64,000 nucleotides of DNA. It comes from Jeongeupia sp. HS-3. Lineage in GTDB: Bacteria > Pseudomonadota > Gammaproteobacteria > Burkholderiales > Chitinibacteraceae. The stretch covers positions 558,001 through 622,000 of the forward strand of contig NZ_AP024094.1 in the NCBI RefSeq assembly GCF_015140455.1, in the 5' to 3' direction. The notes under the pieces were generated by a model. It worked only from the letters and a program-made list of their open reading frames with translations. It did not search any database and was not told the DNA's origin. Positions 26,187-34,665 of the stretch are shown here, piece by piece (the first letter of the stretch is position 1; each line of letters begins with the position of its first letter). A program made the translations under genes and the position numbers.

Positions 26187-27103
26187 GACAACTCCGTCGT
26201 GGGGAGGGGAACCGCAACGCCGCGCCGTGCCGCATCCAGCGTGGCGTAATGCGCTGCAAGCTGTTCGAGCAGCAAGGCATGGGAAACCGGCTCGGTGCCT
26301 TCGCTGAAAAACCGGTGCATCTGCTCGAACAGCAGTGCGTAGCCGACGTCGAACTCGATCTCGGCCGATGCGCGCCGGCTGCCATAAAGCTTCAGTGTGA
26401 AGCCGTACCAGTCGCTGCCGGGGCCGACCAGCGACAGGACGCCGCGCGCCGCACCGACGGCGGAGTCGGCGGCGTACTCGAGCGTAACCGTGGCGGGGGC
26501 GCTCAAACGATGCGGATCGCCATCGGGGCTGGGTAGATCGGCGTGGATGATGCGCGCGAGTCCGGGGCCGAGCGTGCTGAACAGGCAGGCGTACAGATGC
26601 GGCAGATACCAGTCTGCGGTATCGGTCGGCCCGGTCAGGGTGAAGAAGCGCAGCGTGCCGATCTCGGCCAGCGCCGCTTTAACCGTCTGCGCCGCATGCG
26701 TATGCAGTAGCGCCGAGGCCGAATAGACGCTTGCGCCATGTTGATCGGCAAGCCGCAAGATTGCTCGGGCGTCGGCCAGACTGCCGGCAAACGGCCGATT
26801 GAAAAAAACCCGCCGGCCGGCTTCAAGGTGTGGCCTTGCCAGAGCAAGGTAGCGGGCAGGATCAAGCGTGGCGATCAGAACGCCGTCGCAACCATCGGCC
26901 ACCGATGCCGCCGATGGCGCAACGCTGGCGCCGGTGAGCGTGGCGATCTCTTGTGTGGCGGCGATGTCCTCGTCCCACACCCGCGCGGCGATCAGCCCGT
27001 GTTCGGGTTCACTTTGCCACTGCTTGGCCCACATCCTGCCGTGGCTGCCTGTGGCGCAGCCGATGATGCCAAGGCGGATCGGCCCGTCTGCATATTCGCT
27101 CAT
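26183..27103 (-). CDS. Gfo/Idh/MocA-family protein lacking the EKP motif
   Basis: 306-residue paralogue of the next gene downstream. The Rossmann motif is LGIIGCATGSHGRMWA. At the position of the catalytic EKP it reads FFNRPFAG, so the catalytic Lys is replaced by Arg. It may be a non-catalytic partner or use a different mechanism. The start at 27103 has GGGAGG at close spacing; the longer ATG form at 27127 is less likely. Probably forms an operon, and perhaps a hetero-oligomer, with its neighbour; that is inference. Confidence 0.78.
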   Translation of the reverse strand: MSEYADGPIRLGIIGCATGSHGRMWAKQWQSEPEHGLIAARVWDEDIAATQEIATLTGASVAPSAASVADGCDGVLIATLDPARYLALARPHLEAGRRVFFNRPFAGSLADARAILRLADQHGASVYSASALLHTHAAQTVKAALAEIGTLRFFTLTGPTDTADWYLPHLYACLFSTLGPGLARIIHADLPSPDGDPHRLSAPATVTLEYAADSAVGAARGVLSLVGPGSDWYGFTLKLYGSRRASAEIEFDVGYALLFEQMHRFFSEGTEPVSHALLLEQLAAHYATLDAARRGVAVPLPTTELS

Positions 27104-27330
27104 GATGCCTCCCGTTGGATGGGTCATTGTGCGCGGGAGGGCGGAGGGCGAGAAGCCTGGGCGGCCCGCCAGGCAAGCTCGGCAAAGCCGCCGGAGCGAA
27201 GATCGGTGACTGGGGCGAGGCCCGGAAAGCGAGGACGGCGAAAGCCCCGGCCCGGATCAGCTAGTGCTGTCCGGCGCTCGGGGCTCTCATGCGATACATG
27301 CGTGCAGCACCGCCAGATGGCGGCGGGTGC

Positions 27331-27918
27331 TTAGCGCGAGGTTGACCGGCCCAGCACCGCCGCCAGCGCAGTCGCCAGTGCGGTATCGGGCAATGGACGA
27401 TCTTCGCGCGGTTTGGTTTGCTGTGCCTGTTGCGGCTTGTTGGCCGGCTTGCGGCGCGGCTGTGCCGGCTTGCCCTGTCGCGGGTTTGCCGGCTTGGCAC
27501 CTTCCACGGCGGGCTTGCTGGGCGCCGGACGCGGATTTTCCTTGGCTCGTTGTGCGCGGCGTGCATCTTCGGCGGCCTTGATTCTGGCCTTGATCGATGC
27601 CGATACCGCTGCGGCGTGGGTTTGTTGTTCGGCACTCAGCTCGCCGCTGACGCTGCCATCCAGCCCGTAACGCGCACCGCCGGCTGCCATGGCAGCCTGA
27701 TACGCGGGACGACGTACCCACAGGAACACCGCGCGGGCAACCTTCTCGACATCCAGTCCCTTGGCTTCGCACTCGGCCTTGAGGCGGTCACGGGTATCCA
27801 GTGCCAGGGGCTTGGGATTCCGGGTGTCGAAGGCGACCGGCCAGTGCTCGGCCAGCAGGGCGAAGGCGGCTTTGCGCTCTTCGGTCATTTTTTGTTTGCG
27901 GTTCAGTGTTTCGGTCAT
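27331..27918 (-). CDS. proQ: ProQ/FinO-domain RNA-binding protein
   Basis: 195 residues. The N-terminal ~115 residues match the ProQ/FinO RNA chaperone domain (RKAAFALLAEHWPVAFDTRNPKPLALDTRDRL, then VEKVARAVFLWVRRPAYQAAMAAGGARYGLDG). The C-terminal ~75 residues are a basic, Lys/Arg/Pro/Ala-rich disordered tail (NPRQGKPAQPRRKPANKP). Members bind structured sRNAs and mRNA 3' ends. The start at 27918 has GGAGG; the longer in-frame start lacks support. It lies just downstream of ssrA on the same strand. A stem (AGCCCCG/CGGGGCT) in 27240-27290 may end its transcript. Confidence 0.85.
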   Translation of the reverse strand: MTETLNRKQKMTEERKAAFALLAEHWPVAFDTRNPKPLALDTRDRLKAECEAKGLDVEKVARAVFLWVRRPAYQAAMAAGGARYGLDGSVSGELSAEQQTHAAAVSASIKARIKAAEDARRAQRAKENPRPAPSKPAVEGAKPANPRQGKPAQPRRKPANKPQQAQQTKPREDRPLPDTALATALAAVLGRSTSR

Positions 27919-27975
27919 GACGCCTCCGTTTGCACAGGAGTACAAAATACGGAATAAAGGTTAAAAACAGGCAAA

Positions 27976-28010
27976 GAAAAACCCCGATAAGCACTGCATT
28001 ATCGGGGTTT
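27976..28010 (-). terminator. Terminator of ssrA
   Basis: AAACCCCGATAA and TTATCGGGGTTT form a 12-bp stem around an 8-base loop, followed on the minus strand by a T-rich run. It lies nine bases beyond the tmRNA CCA end. Confidence 0.85.
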
Positions 28011-28018
28011 GAAGTGTT

Positions 28019-28385
28019 TGGTGGAGCCGGCGGGAGTCGAACCCGCGTCCGAAAGCCCTCCACGAAGAGATCTACATGCGTAGTCTGGTTCATTTAAGTA
28101 CTTTTAACCGATGACACGCCAGCCGACGGGCTTGGCACCAGCGAGTTACCTTGGATTTAACCCTTGCTCAAGTAACCCGAGCAAAAGCGATCCCATCTAA
28201 ATGACTCTGCTGCCGGTTGCCCGACCTACCCGATGGGAGAAATAGTGCAGAGTCCAGCGCGATTAAGCGGCTAGAGCGTAGTCTTGGTCGTTTGCGACTA
28301 AGAATTTTCAGCGTTTTACGGGGTGACTGAAATCCCGGCATGCCCTCATCCGCTTTGTAACCCCCGTCGAAACCATGGCGGCCCC
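28019..28385 (-). ncRNA. ssrA: Transfer-messenger RNA (tmRNA)
   Basis: tmRNA rescues stalled ribosomes and tags incomplete proteins for proteolysis. The 5' GGGGCCG pairs with CGGCTCC just before the 3' CCA, forming a 7-bp acceptor stem. The T-arm sequence GGTTCGACTCC is visible near the 3' end. The reading frame (28263-28295) runs GCA AAC GAC CAA GAC TAC GCT CTA GCC GCT TAA and encodes the tag ANDQDYALAA. Length is about 367 nucleotides. A TATAAT box lies 16 bases upstream and a terminator follows. Confidence 0.97.
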
Positions 28386-28400
28386 AGATGTAGCGAGATG

Positions 28401-28406
28401 ATTATA
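28401..28406 (-). promoter_or_regulatory. -10 box of ssrA
   Basis: A consensus TATAAT (plus-strand ATTATA) stands 16 bases before the tmRNA 5' end. A matching -35 is not clear; TTGCCC lies 19 bases further upstream. Confidence 0.6.
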
Positions 28407-28557
28407 CCGCGTTTGCCTGTATGTGGGGCAATGCATCGGCAGCCCCGTTCAGCGCTACCTCGACCTCTTGCGTCATAACCGCAATTGGCATGGCAGAATC
28501 GTTGCGGGAAGCCGGGTGTTCGCAGGTTTCGGTCTATCAAGCAAAGTGGAGGTTGGA

Positions 28558-29538
28558 ATGTTCAAAGCAGTGTATCTGACACGGGATGGCGAGTTTTCCG
28601 CCGGGGTGGCTGAACTGGACGAGTCGGCTTTGCCAGCCACGGGCGTGGCATTGCGCGTTGAGTACTCAACGCTTAATTACAAAGATGCGCTGGCGATGAC
28701 CGATACCGGCTCGGTGGTGCGGCAGTTTCCGATGGTCGCCGGGGTGGATGCGGTCGGCACGGTGCTGACTTCCGATTCGGCGGATTTTGCCGCCGGCGAT
28801 AAAGTCATCCTGAACGGCTGGGGTTGTGGCGAATTGAGCTGGGGGGCGCTGGCGCAGCGGGCGACGGTGCCGGCCGAGGGATTGGTGCGTTTGCCGGCGG
28901 GCCTGAGCGCCCACGATGCGATGGCCTTGGGTACGGCGGGCTACACCGCGATGCTGTGCGTGCAGGCGCTGAAAAAGCACGGCCTGACGCCGCAATCGGG
29001 GCCGATTCTGGTCACCGGTGCGAGCGGTGGCGTCGGCTCGGTGGCGATCATGCTGCTGGCGAGATTGGGTTTTGAGGTGGTTGGCGTGACCGGCAAGGCC
29101 GATGCGGCCGACTATTTGCAAAAGCTTGGCGCCGCCGAGGTGATCGATCGCTCTTCGCTATCGGGCGTCGGCAAGCCGTTGCAGAAGGAGCGTTGGGCCG
29201 GGGTGGTCGATTCGGTCGGCAGTCATGTGCTCGCCAATGCCTGCGCACAGGTCCGGCGTGGCGGTGCGGTGGCCTCGTGCGGCCTGGCGGGCGGGATGGA
29301 TTTCCCGGCGACGGTGGCGCCGTTCATTCTGCGCGGGGTTACGCTGTATGGCATCGACAGCGTCTATGCGCCGCGCCAGCAGCGCCAGGAGGCGTGGGAT
29401 TTGCTGGCGGGTCTGATCGATCCGGTCTTGCTGGCCAGCACGAGCACCGAGATCGGTCTGGCGGAGACCTTTGCCGCGGCGGCCGACATCATCGCCGGGC
29501 GACATCGCGGCCGGTTTATTGTTGACGTGAATCGTTAA
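28558..29538 (+). CDS. acuI: Acrylyl-CoA reductase (NADPH), AcuI/YhdH
   Basis: 326-residue zinc-free MDR family oxidoreductase. It matches YhdH/AcuI: FKAVYLTRDGEFSAGVAELDESALP, EYSTLNYKDALAMT, the nucleotide-binding GASGGVGSVAIMLLARLGFEVVGVTGK, and GGMDFPATVAPFILRGVTLYGIDSV. The enzyme reduces toxic acryloyl-CoA to propionyl-CoA using NADPH. The ATG at 28558 has GGAGG at good spacing. Monocistronic, divergent from ssrA and closed by a strong terminator. Confidence 0.93.
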   Translation: MFKAVYLTRDGEFSAGVAELDESALPATGVALRVEYSTLNYKDALAMTDTGSVVRQFPMVAGVDAVGTVLTSDSADFAAGDKVILNGWGCGELSWGALAQRATVPAEGLVRLPAGLSAHDAMALGTAGYTAMLCVQALKKHGLTPQSGPILVTGASGGVGSVAIMLLARLGFEVVGVTGKADAADYLQKLGAAEVIDRSSLSGVGKPLQKERWAGVVDSVGSHVLANACAQVRRGGAVASCGLAGGMDFPATVAPFILRGVTLYGIDSVYAPRQQRQEAWDLLAGLIDPVLLASTSTEIGLAETFAAAADIIAGRHRGRFIVDVNR

Positions 29539-29552
29539 GCGCTCCGCCAAAC

Positions 29553-29581
29553 AAAACGCCCCGATATGTCGGGGCGTTTTT
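29553..29581 (+). terminator. Terminator after acuI
   Basis: AAAACGCCCCGA, a TATG loop and TCGGGGCGTTTTT form a near-symmetric stem, so it could also end the convergent gph transcript. Confidence 0.9.
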
Positions 29582-29601
29582 ACTGTGCTGAAGTTTGAAG
29601 G

Positions 29602-30255
29602 TCAGCCTGGAAGGTGCGCGAGCAGATCAAGCGGGTGAGTGATGCGCAAATCCGCTCCCCACGCGGTCGGTTGGTCGTCGCTGCTGATATAGCCGTAATC
29701 GGCGATGACCGTTTTCATGCCGACGCGCCGGCCGGCCTCGATATCACGCTCGGCATCGCCGACGTAAATGCACGCACCGGGCGGAACGCCGAGCTGCTCG
29801 GCAGCGTGCAGCATCGGCTTCGGATCGGGCTTGGCGACGCCGACGGTATCGCCGGACACGACGCAGCCCGGTTGCACCGGTAGCGGCAATTTGCGTACCA
29901 GCGGGTCGGTAAAACGCCCCGGCTTGTTGGTGACGATGCCCCAGGGCAGGCCGCGCGCGCCGATGGCGGCGATCAGTTCGGCAATGCCGTCGAACAGTAC
30001 CGTGTGCTCGCACAGTGCCGCAGCGTAGTGCGCCAGAAAACGTTCGCGCAGCAAGGCAAAGGCCGCATCGTCGGGCGTTACACCAAATCCCAGTTCGATC
30101 AGCCCACGCGCGCCGTGCGATGCCAGTGGGCGGATCGCCTCATGAGGCTGCTCGGGCAGGCCCTCCTCGATCAGCAGCCGGTTCAGCGCTGCGCCAAGGT
30201 CGGGCGCGGTATCGGCAAGCGTGCCGTCGAGATCGAAAAGAATGGCACGAATCAT
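29602..30255 (-). CDS. gph: Phosphoglycolate phosphatase (HAD family)
   Basis: 217-residue HAD hydrolase. Motif I is FDLDGTLADT with the nucleophilic Asp, motif II/III are represented by VTNKPGRFT and KPDPKPML, and motif IV is YVGDAERDIEAGRRVGM. Gph removes phosphate from 2-phosphoglycolate formed during DNA repair or by oxygenase reactions. It follows ubiG by 49 bases in the same direction, a common proteobacterial pair. Some homologues in this position act on other sugar phosphates (e.g. MupP); the gph call is the most likely. Confidence 0.87.
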   Translation of the reverse strand: MIRAILFDLDGTLADTAPDLGAALNRLLIEEGLPEQPHEAIRPLASHGARGLIELGFGVTPDDAAFALLRERFLAHYAAALCEHTVLFDGIAELIAAIGARGLPWGIVTNKPGRFTDPLVRKLPLPVQPGCVVSGDTVGVAKPDPKPMLHAAEQLGVPPGACIYVGDAERDIEAGRRVGMKTVIADYGYISSDDQPTAWGADLRITHPLDLLAHLPG

Positions 30256-30304
30256 GGCGCTGTCCTTGTTGTATCAAGCTGGGGCCGGGTGCTATGGCCG
30301 GTGT

Positions 30305-31021
30305 TCAAAGCGGTTTGCGGCAGGCCACCAGATAATTGACGTCGGCGTCGTCCGAAAGTGCGGCAATCCCCGAAAGGGGGTTGTAGCTCATGCCGCTGAC
30401 GGTGATCGTTTCCAGCCCGGCGGTGCGCGTCATCCGCGCCAGCTCCGACGGTTTGATGAACTTGGTGTAATCGTGGGTGCCGCGCGGCAGCAGCCCCAGC
30501 AGGTATTCGGCGCCGATCACCGCCAGCGCATAGGCTTTGGGATTGCGGTTCAGCGTCGAGAAAAATACCCAGCCGCCGGGCTTGGCCAGGCGGGCGCATG
30601 CGGCGACGATGCTCGCCGGTGACGGAACGTGTTCAAGCATTTCCATGCAGGTGACCACGTCGAAGCTTTCCGGCGCCTCTTCGGCCAGCGCTTCGACCGC
30701 GATACAGCGGTAATCGACCGATTGGCCCGACTCGAACAGGTGCAGCTTGGCGACCTTGAGCGATTTCTCGGCCAGATCGATGCCGGTCACTTGCGCGCCC
30801 GATTGCGCCAGCGCTTCACTGAGAATGCCGCCGCCGCAGCCGACATCGATCGCGCTCGTGGCAGTCAGCGGTGCGTGGTCGGCGACGAATTGCAATCGCA
30901 GCGGATTGATCTGGTGCAGCGGCTTGAATTCGCCTTCCTTGTCCCACCATTTGTGGGCGAGGGCGGAAAACTTGGCGATCTCGGCCTGATCGGCATTGAG
31001 CGGGGTGGTGGTGTCGGTCAT
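30305..31021 (-). CDS. ubiG: Ubiquinone biosynthesis O-methyltransferase UbiG
   Basis: 238-residue SAM-dependent methyltransferase carrying out both O-methylation steps of ubiquinone synthesis. SAM motif I is [20 protein letters not shown]. Other family features are [36 protein letters not shown] and [25 protein letters not shown]. The start at 31021 ([12 protein letters not shown]) is an ATG; an extension to a TTG at 31045 has no support. Forms an operon with gph. Confidence 0.95.
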   Translation of the reverse strand: MTDTTTPLNADQAEIAKFSALAHKWWDKEGEFKPLHQINPLRLQFVADHAPLTATSAIDVGCGGGILSEALAQSGAQVTGIDLAEKSLKVAKLHLFESGQSVDYRCIAVEALAEEAPESFDVVTCMEMLEHVPSPASIVAACARLAKPGGWVFFSTLNRNPKAYALAVIGAEYLLGLLPRGTHDYTKFIKPSELARMTRTAGLETITVSGMSYNPLSGIAALSDDADVNYLVACRKPL

Positions 31022-31101
31022 CGGTATCGGCGTAAAGGCGGGCAAGCCGCTAGTTTACCTCGTGCGTCGCCGCGGCTGAACCTCCAAGCGCGGCGGAGCG
31101 A

Positions 31102-32409
31102 TCAACGCGGCGCGATGCGCGCCTGCCAGCGCTTGGCATTGGCGAGCAGTTGCGCCGATTTGAGTCGGGTCAGCTGACCGCCCGCGAGCTGGGCGACACC
31201 GGCAATCCAGACGTGGCTGACTTGGTTGCGATCGGCCGCATACACCAGCTGCGACACCGGATCGTACGCCGGCTGGGTGCTCAGGGCCGAGAGATCGACC
31301 GCGATGATGTCTGCTTGTTTGCCGGGGGCAAGGCTGCCAATGCGATCGTCCCAGCCGAGCGCCCTGGCGCCGTTCAGCGTCGCCATTTCCAGTGCCTGCC
31401 ACGCCGGCAACGCAGTCGGCGTGCCACTCTGGCCTTTGGCCAGCAGCGCGGCGAGCCGCAGTTCGGCGAACATATCCAGCTTGTTATTGCTGGCGGCGCC
31501 ATCGGTGCCGATGCCGACATTGATGCCGGCGGCGAGCTGGTCGGTGATGCGGGCAAAGCCCGACGCCAGTTTCAGGTTGGACGCCGGGTTGTGCGCGACA
31601 TGGACGCCGCGTTGTGCCAGCAGCGCGATCTCGGCATCGGTGCTGTGCACCATGTGCGCGGCGATCAGCGGGCTGTCGAGCAGCCCCAGCCTCGCCAGCC
31701 TTTCCAGCGGGCGAACGCCGTACTGCTTGAGGCTGTCGTCGATTTCGTCCTGGGTTTCGTGAATATGGCAATGGATGCCGACGTTCAATTTATCGGCCAG
31801 TGTGATGATGCGCCCGAAGGTGGCGTCGCTGACCGAATACGGCGCATGCGGCGCCAGCGTGAAACCGAGCAGCGATTCGCCGGCGAATTCATCGATACAG
31901 CTCAGCGCCTTGCGCAGGTACTGGTCCGCATCGCTGGCATAGGGTGTCGGGAATTCGAGGATCGAGCAGCCGACCATCATCCGGAAGCCACTTGCCAGTG
32001 CGGCGCGAGCGACGGCGCCGTGGTGAAAGTACATGTCATTGGCGCAGGTGGTGCCGCCACGGATCATTTCGGCAATCGCCAGCTGCGTGCCGTCGAAAAC
32101 GAATTCGTCTGACACATGCGCGCTCTCGGCCGGCCAGATGTGATTGTTGAGCCAATCCATCAGCGCCAAGTCATCGGCATAGCCCCGCAACAGCGTCATC
32201 GCCGAGTGTGCATGCAGGTTGACCAGGCCCGGCAGCAGCGCGTGCTCGGGAAGATCAATCCGTTCGGCGTTCGGATAACGGGCGAGCGCGTCGGCAACGG
32301 GCAGGATGGCGTCGATGAGATCGTTCTTGATGACCAGTGCATGGCCGGTAAGAACAAGGCGCGGTTCGATCGGAATCAGCCAGCGCGGCAACAGGATCTG
32401 AGTGGACAT
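31102..32409 (-). CDS. mtaD: 5-methylthioadenosine/S-adenosylhomocysteine deaminase (TRZ/ATZ amidohydrolase)
   Basis: 435-residue metal-dependent amidohydrolase. Zinc-binding motif LVNLHAHSAM near residue 65, HCHIHETQDEIDDS in the barrel, and GTDGAASNNKLDMFAELRLAALL with the conserved Asp. Members deaminate MTA/SAH to the inosine analogues in methionine or SAM salvage; related TRZ/ATZ enzymes act on other deaminable substrates. It lies upstream of ubiG on the same strand with an 80-base gap. MtaD is commonly next to ubiG in proteobacteria, which supports the call. Confidence 0.9.
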   Translation of the reverse strand: MSTQILLPRWLIPIEPRLVLTGHALVIKNDLIDAILPVADALARYPNAERIDLPEHALLPGLVNLHAHSAMTLLRGYADDLALMDWLNNHIWPAESAHVSDEFVFDGTQLAIAEMIRGGTTCANDMYFHHGAVARAALASGFRMMVGCSILEFPTPYASDADQYLRKALSCIDEFAGESLLGFTLAPHAPYSVSDATFGRIITLADKLNVGIHCHIHETQDEIDDSLKQYGVRPLERLARLGLLDSPLIAAHMVHSTDAEIALLAQRGVHVAHNPASNLKLASGFARITDQLAAGINVGIGTDGAASNNKLDMFAELRLAALLAKGQSGTPTALPAWQALEMATLNGARALGWDDRIGSLAPGKQADIIAVDLSALSTQPAYDPVSQLVYAADRNQVSHVWIAGVAQLAGGQLTRLKSAQLLANAKRWQARIAPR

Positions 32410-32452
32410 GGATTTGAATCGGTTTGGCGTCGTGATGGAACGTCAGAAATGC

Positions 32453-32479
32453 AAAAAGCCGACCTCGCGGTCGGCTTTT
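32453..32479 (-). terminator. Terminator of the small lipoprotein gene
   Basis: AAAAGCCGACC, a short loop and GGTCGGCTTTT form a stem that ends transcripts from the small lipoprotein gene. It separates that gene from mtaD. Confidence 0.85.
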
Positions 32480-32497
32480 CGTTGCAGCGCGCTTAGA

Positions 32498-32704
32498 TTA
32501 CTTAGCGGCCGAAGCAACTTCCGAAGCGGCAGCAGCCACATCCGAAGCAACAGCTTCAACAGCCGAAGCAACTTCCGAAGCAGCAGCTTCAACAACAGCC
32601 GAAGCTTCTACAACAGCCGAAGCAGCAACCGGAGCTTCTTCTTTCTTGCCGCAAGCGGTCAGAGCAACAGCGAACAGGGCAGCAACGAGCAGGGACTTAT
32701 TCAT
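32498..32704 (-). CDS. Small Ala-rich lipoprotein with heptad-like repeats
   Basis: 68 residues. Lipoprotein signal MNKSLLVAALFAVALTAC with lipobox LTAC gives a mature N-terminal Cys followed by GKKEEAPVAA. The rest is a repeat of Ala/Val/Ser/Glu units (SAVVEA, ASEVASAVEA, ASDVAA, ASEVASAA) that should form one long amphipathic helix or coiled coil. Size and layout resemble Braun-type lipoproteins, but no terminal Lys-Tyr-Arg for peptidoglycan linkage is present; it ends SAAK. Unit-level DNA repeats (GAAGCAACTTCCGAAGC) are visible. Function unknown, probably envelope-related. Confidence 0.78.
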   Translation of the reverse strand: MNKSLLVAALFAVALTACGKKEEAPVAASAVVEASAVVEAAASEVASAVEAVASDVAAAASEVASAAK

Positions 32705-33026
32705 TTTAATTAACCTTTGATAAAGACGAGTTGGACAAAAAACCACTAGAGCTATCGACCGCTTGATCGATGGCTTCAAAAAAGCAGTTAGGCATCACTT
32801 GACGACCGACAGGGGCAGATTCTATCAACGTTTTGTGCAAAAAGGTAGGCAAAGGGCGGCTTCGGATGCATCGTATTGCCAGCCAATTGCAACAACTTGT
32901 ACGAAGTAGCTGACGAATCCCAAGTGTGAGGCGTGTAAAAGCAAGCAGGGTGGATCGACTTGCGCGCTATGCCAGTCCGGGCGCGGCTTGGCGCCGGGTG
33001 CCCTGGTGTTGGCGCGTGCATCGCGA
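32705..33026. other. Intergenic region upstream of the small lipoprotein
   Basis: No gene seen. A TAGAAT-like -10 on the minus strand (about 32817-32822) may serve the lipoprotein gene. No convincing -35. Confidence 0.3.
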
Positions 33027-33515
33027 CTACAGGTAGAGCCGGTTCCATGTCGATTCGGGCTGTGCAGCGGCCCAAATTTCAGCGTATTGCTGTTGTAGTA
33101 AGGCAACAGATGATGTGCTGCCCAGTTCGCCGTGCGGCCAATCGGCATGCCGCCGTGTCAGGTAATGCTTGCCGTCGCTGATTGACAGGCCATAGGCGAT
33201 CAAACCACTGTCTTCCGGTACGCGCAGCCATTGCATCCGGTGGCCAAAGTGATCGCGCAGCTGCATGAAGCGCGGCGCTTCGGTCGCCAGATACTCGCAG
33301 CGCCAGGCTGCGAGTTGCAATTGACCGCCACCGACGAAAAAATCCCACAGCGCATCACAGACCACGCGGCTGCCGAGGTCGGTGATGCGAAAGTCGTCCT
33401 CGGCCAGCCACAGGGTCTTGCGGGCGCTGGCAACCAGCGTGGCGAAGGCGTCACGGTAGTCGCGGTGCCGATCGATCCGAAACGGCGGATCAGCCGGCAG
33501 GGCGAAGGAAGCCAT
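33027..33515 (-). CDS. Hypothetical protein overlapping roxA (DUF7931-like)
   Basis: 162 residues, no signal peptide or membrane segment. Visible features: FRIDRHRDYRDAFATLVASARKTLWLAEDDFRITDLGSRVVCDALWDFF and a late ITY-like region with LTRRHADWPHGELGSTSSVALL. It vaguely resembles the PLD-like DUF7931 group, from memory and unverified. The ATG at 33515 lies inside the last 26 bases of roxA, so it is co-translated with the ribosomal oxygenase. That suggests a link to translation or RNA, but no function can be given. Confidence 0.6.
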   Translation of the reverse strand: MASFALPADPPFRIDRHRDYRDAFATLVASARKTLWLAEDDFRITDLGSRVVCDALWDFFVGGGQLQLAAWRCEYLATEAPRFMQLRDHFGHRMQWLRVPEDSGLIAYGLSISDGKHYLTRRHADWPHGELGSTSSVALLQQQYAEIWAAAQPESTWNRLYL

Positions 33516-34608
33516 AGTCGTAGCAGGTGTACAGCGCTTCGAGTGCCGCATCGTCGTACTCGCCGGCCGGTAGCGCGCGGGTATCGGCGAGTTGTTGCAA
33601 GGCGGGCAGCGCGGCCGGCTCGGCGGCGACTTCATCGCCATTGATATAGATACGTTCGTGCTCGAACAGCATCTGGCTTTTCAGATCGAGTACCACACCC
33701 GATTCAGCCACCTGCGCGCTGAAGTTGTCGAAGTCCAGCGGTTCGTCTGGCGCTTCGAAAAATACGTGCGGTTTGGGCTCGGTGAAATAGCGGCCGACAA
33801 AGCGGCGTACGCTGGTTTCATCCCACTGAATCTGTTTGAGCATGTCGGCCATGCTGGTGACAAAGGCGTCGTCGATTTCGCCCGGGTGCGTTTGCACCTG
33901 GCGCTGCGGATCGGCGTACATGCCGTCGAGGCACAATTCGTCCTGGATGAACTCGAGAAACTTGTCGGCGATTTCCTGCGTTTTCGGCGCGCGAAAGCCG
34001 ATCGAGTAGGTCATGCCTGGATCGAGCGCGACGCCGTAATGGGCGTACTTGGGCGGCAGGTACAGCATGTCGCCGTGTTCGAGTATCCACTCCTGCTCGG
34101 CGGTGAAATCCTTCAGTACGCGGATCGGCGCATCCTCGACGAAGTTGCCCGCGTCATCGCTGGAAATCTGCCAGCGCTTGCTGCCGCCGACTTGCAGCAG
34201 GAACACATCGTAGGAATCGTAGTGCGGGCCGACGGTACCGCCGGGGGGGGCGTACGAAATCATCAGGTCATCGAGCCGGTAGTACGGCAGGAAGTTGAAA
34301 CGGTAGAGCAGATCGTTGATGTGACCGACATGGTTGTTGACGTTGCTGACCAGCAGCGTCCAGTCGGTTGCCGGCAGGCGCGCGAGGCGGCGCGGCTCGA
34401 ACGGGCCGTGTTCGAGCGACCATTTGCCGTTGCGGCATTCAAGCAGACGCGATTCGGCGTCGTCGCTGCAGGCCAGTTCGGTCAGCCGGGCCAGATCGAT
34501 CAGTTCGGGGAAGTCGGTCCACGCCTGGCGGATCAGCAGCGGCTTTTTTTGCCAGTATTCGGCAAGGAATTGTTCGGGCGTGATGCCGCCGAGAAGTTGC
34601 ATGGTCAT
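33490..34608 (-). CDS. roxA: Ribosomal protein arginine hydroxylase RoxA/YcfD (JmjC cupin)
   Basis: 372-residue Fe(II)/2-oxoglutarate oxygenase of the cupin_8/JmjC class. E. coli YcfD hydroxylates an Arg of ribosomal protein L16. The metal triad is visible: HYD in PGGTVGPHYDSYDVFLLQVGGSKRW and a later His in LPPKYAHYGVALD. The C-terminal winged-helix domain (residues ~260-372) ends CYDYGFLRPAG. Two in-frame ATGs (34608, 34602) are possible. It overlaps the following hypothetical gene by 26 bases and is divergent from the peroxiredoxin-like gene. Confidence 0.93.
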   Translation of the reverse strand: MTMQLLGGITPEQFLAEYWQKKPLLIRQAWTDFPELIDLARLTELACSDDAESRLLECRNGKWSLEHGPFEPRRLARLPATDWTLLVSNVNNHVGHINDLLYRFNFLPYYRLDDLMISYAPPGGTVGPHYDSYDVFLLQVGGSKRWQISSDDAGNFVEDAPIRVLKDFTAEQEWILEHGDMLYLPPKYAHYGVALDPGMTYSIGFRAPKTQEIADKFLEFIQDELCLDGMYADPQRQVQTHPGEIDDAFVTSMADMLKQIQWDETSVRRFVGRYFTEPKPHVFFEAPDEPLDFDNFSAQVAESGVVLDLKSQMLFEHERIYINGDEVAAEPAALPALQQLADTRALPAGEYDDAALEALYTCYDYGFLRPAG

Positions 34609-34665
34609 GGCTGGGCACTATAACGACTGTGAGAATGACGCGATTATCGCACCGAGGGAGATTGC

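Noticed and set aside
32498-32640. Short direct repeats resembling a CRISPR array
   Set aside because: The repeats are in-frame codon-level units within a lipoprotein gene and have no unique spacers of regular length.
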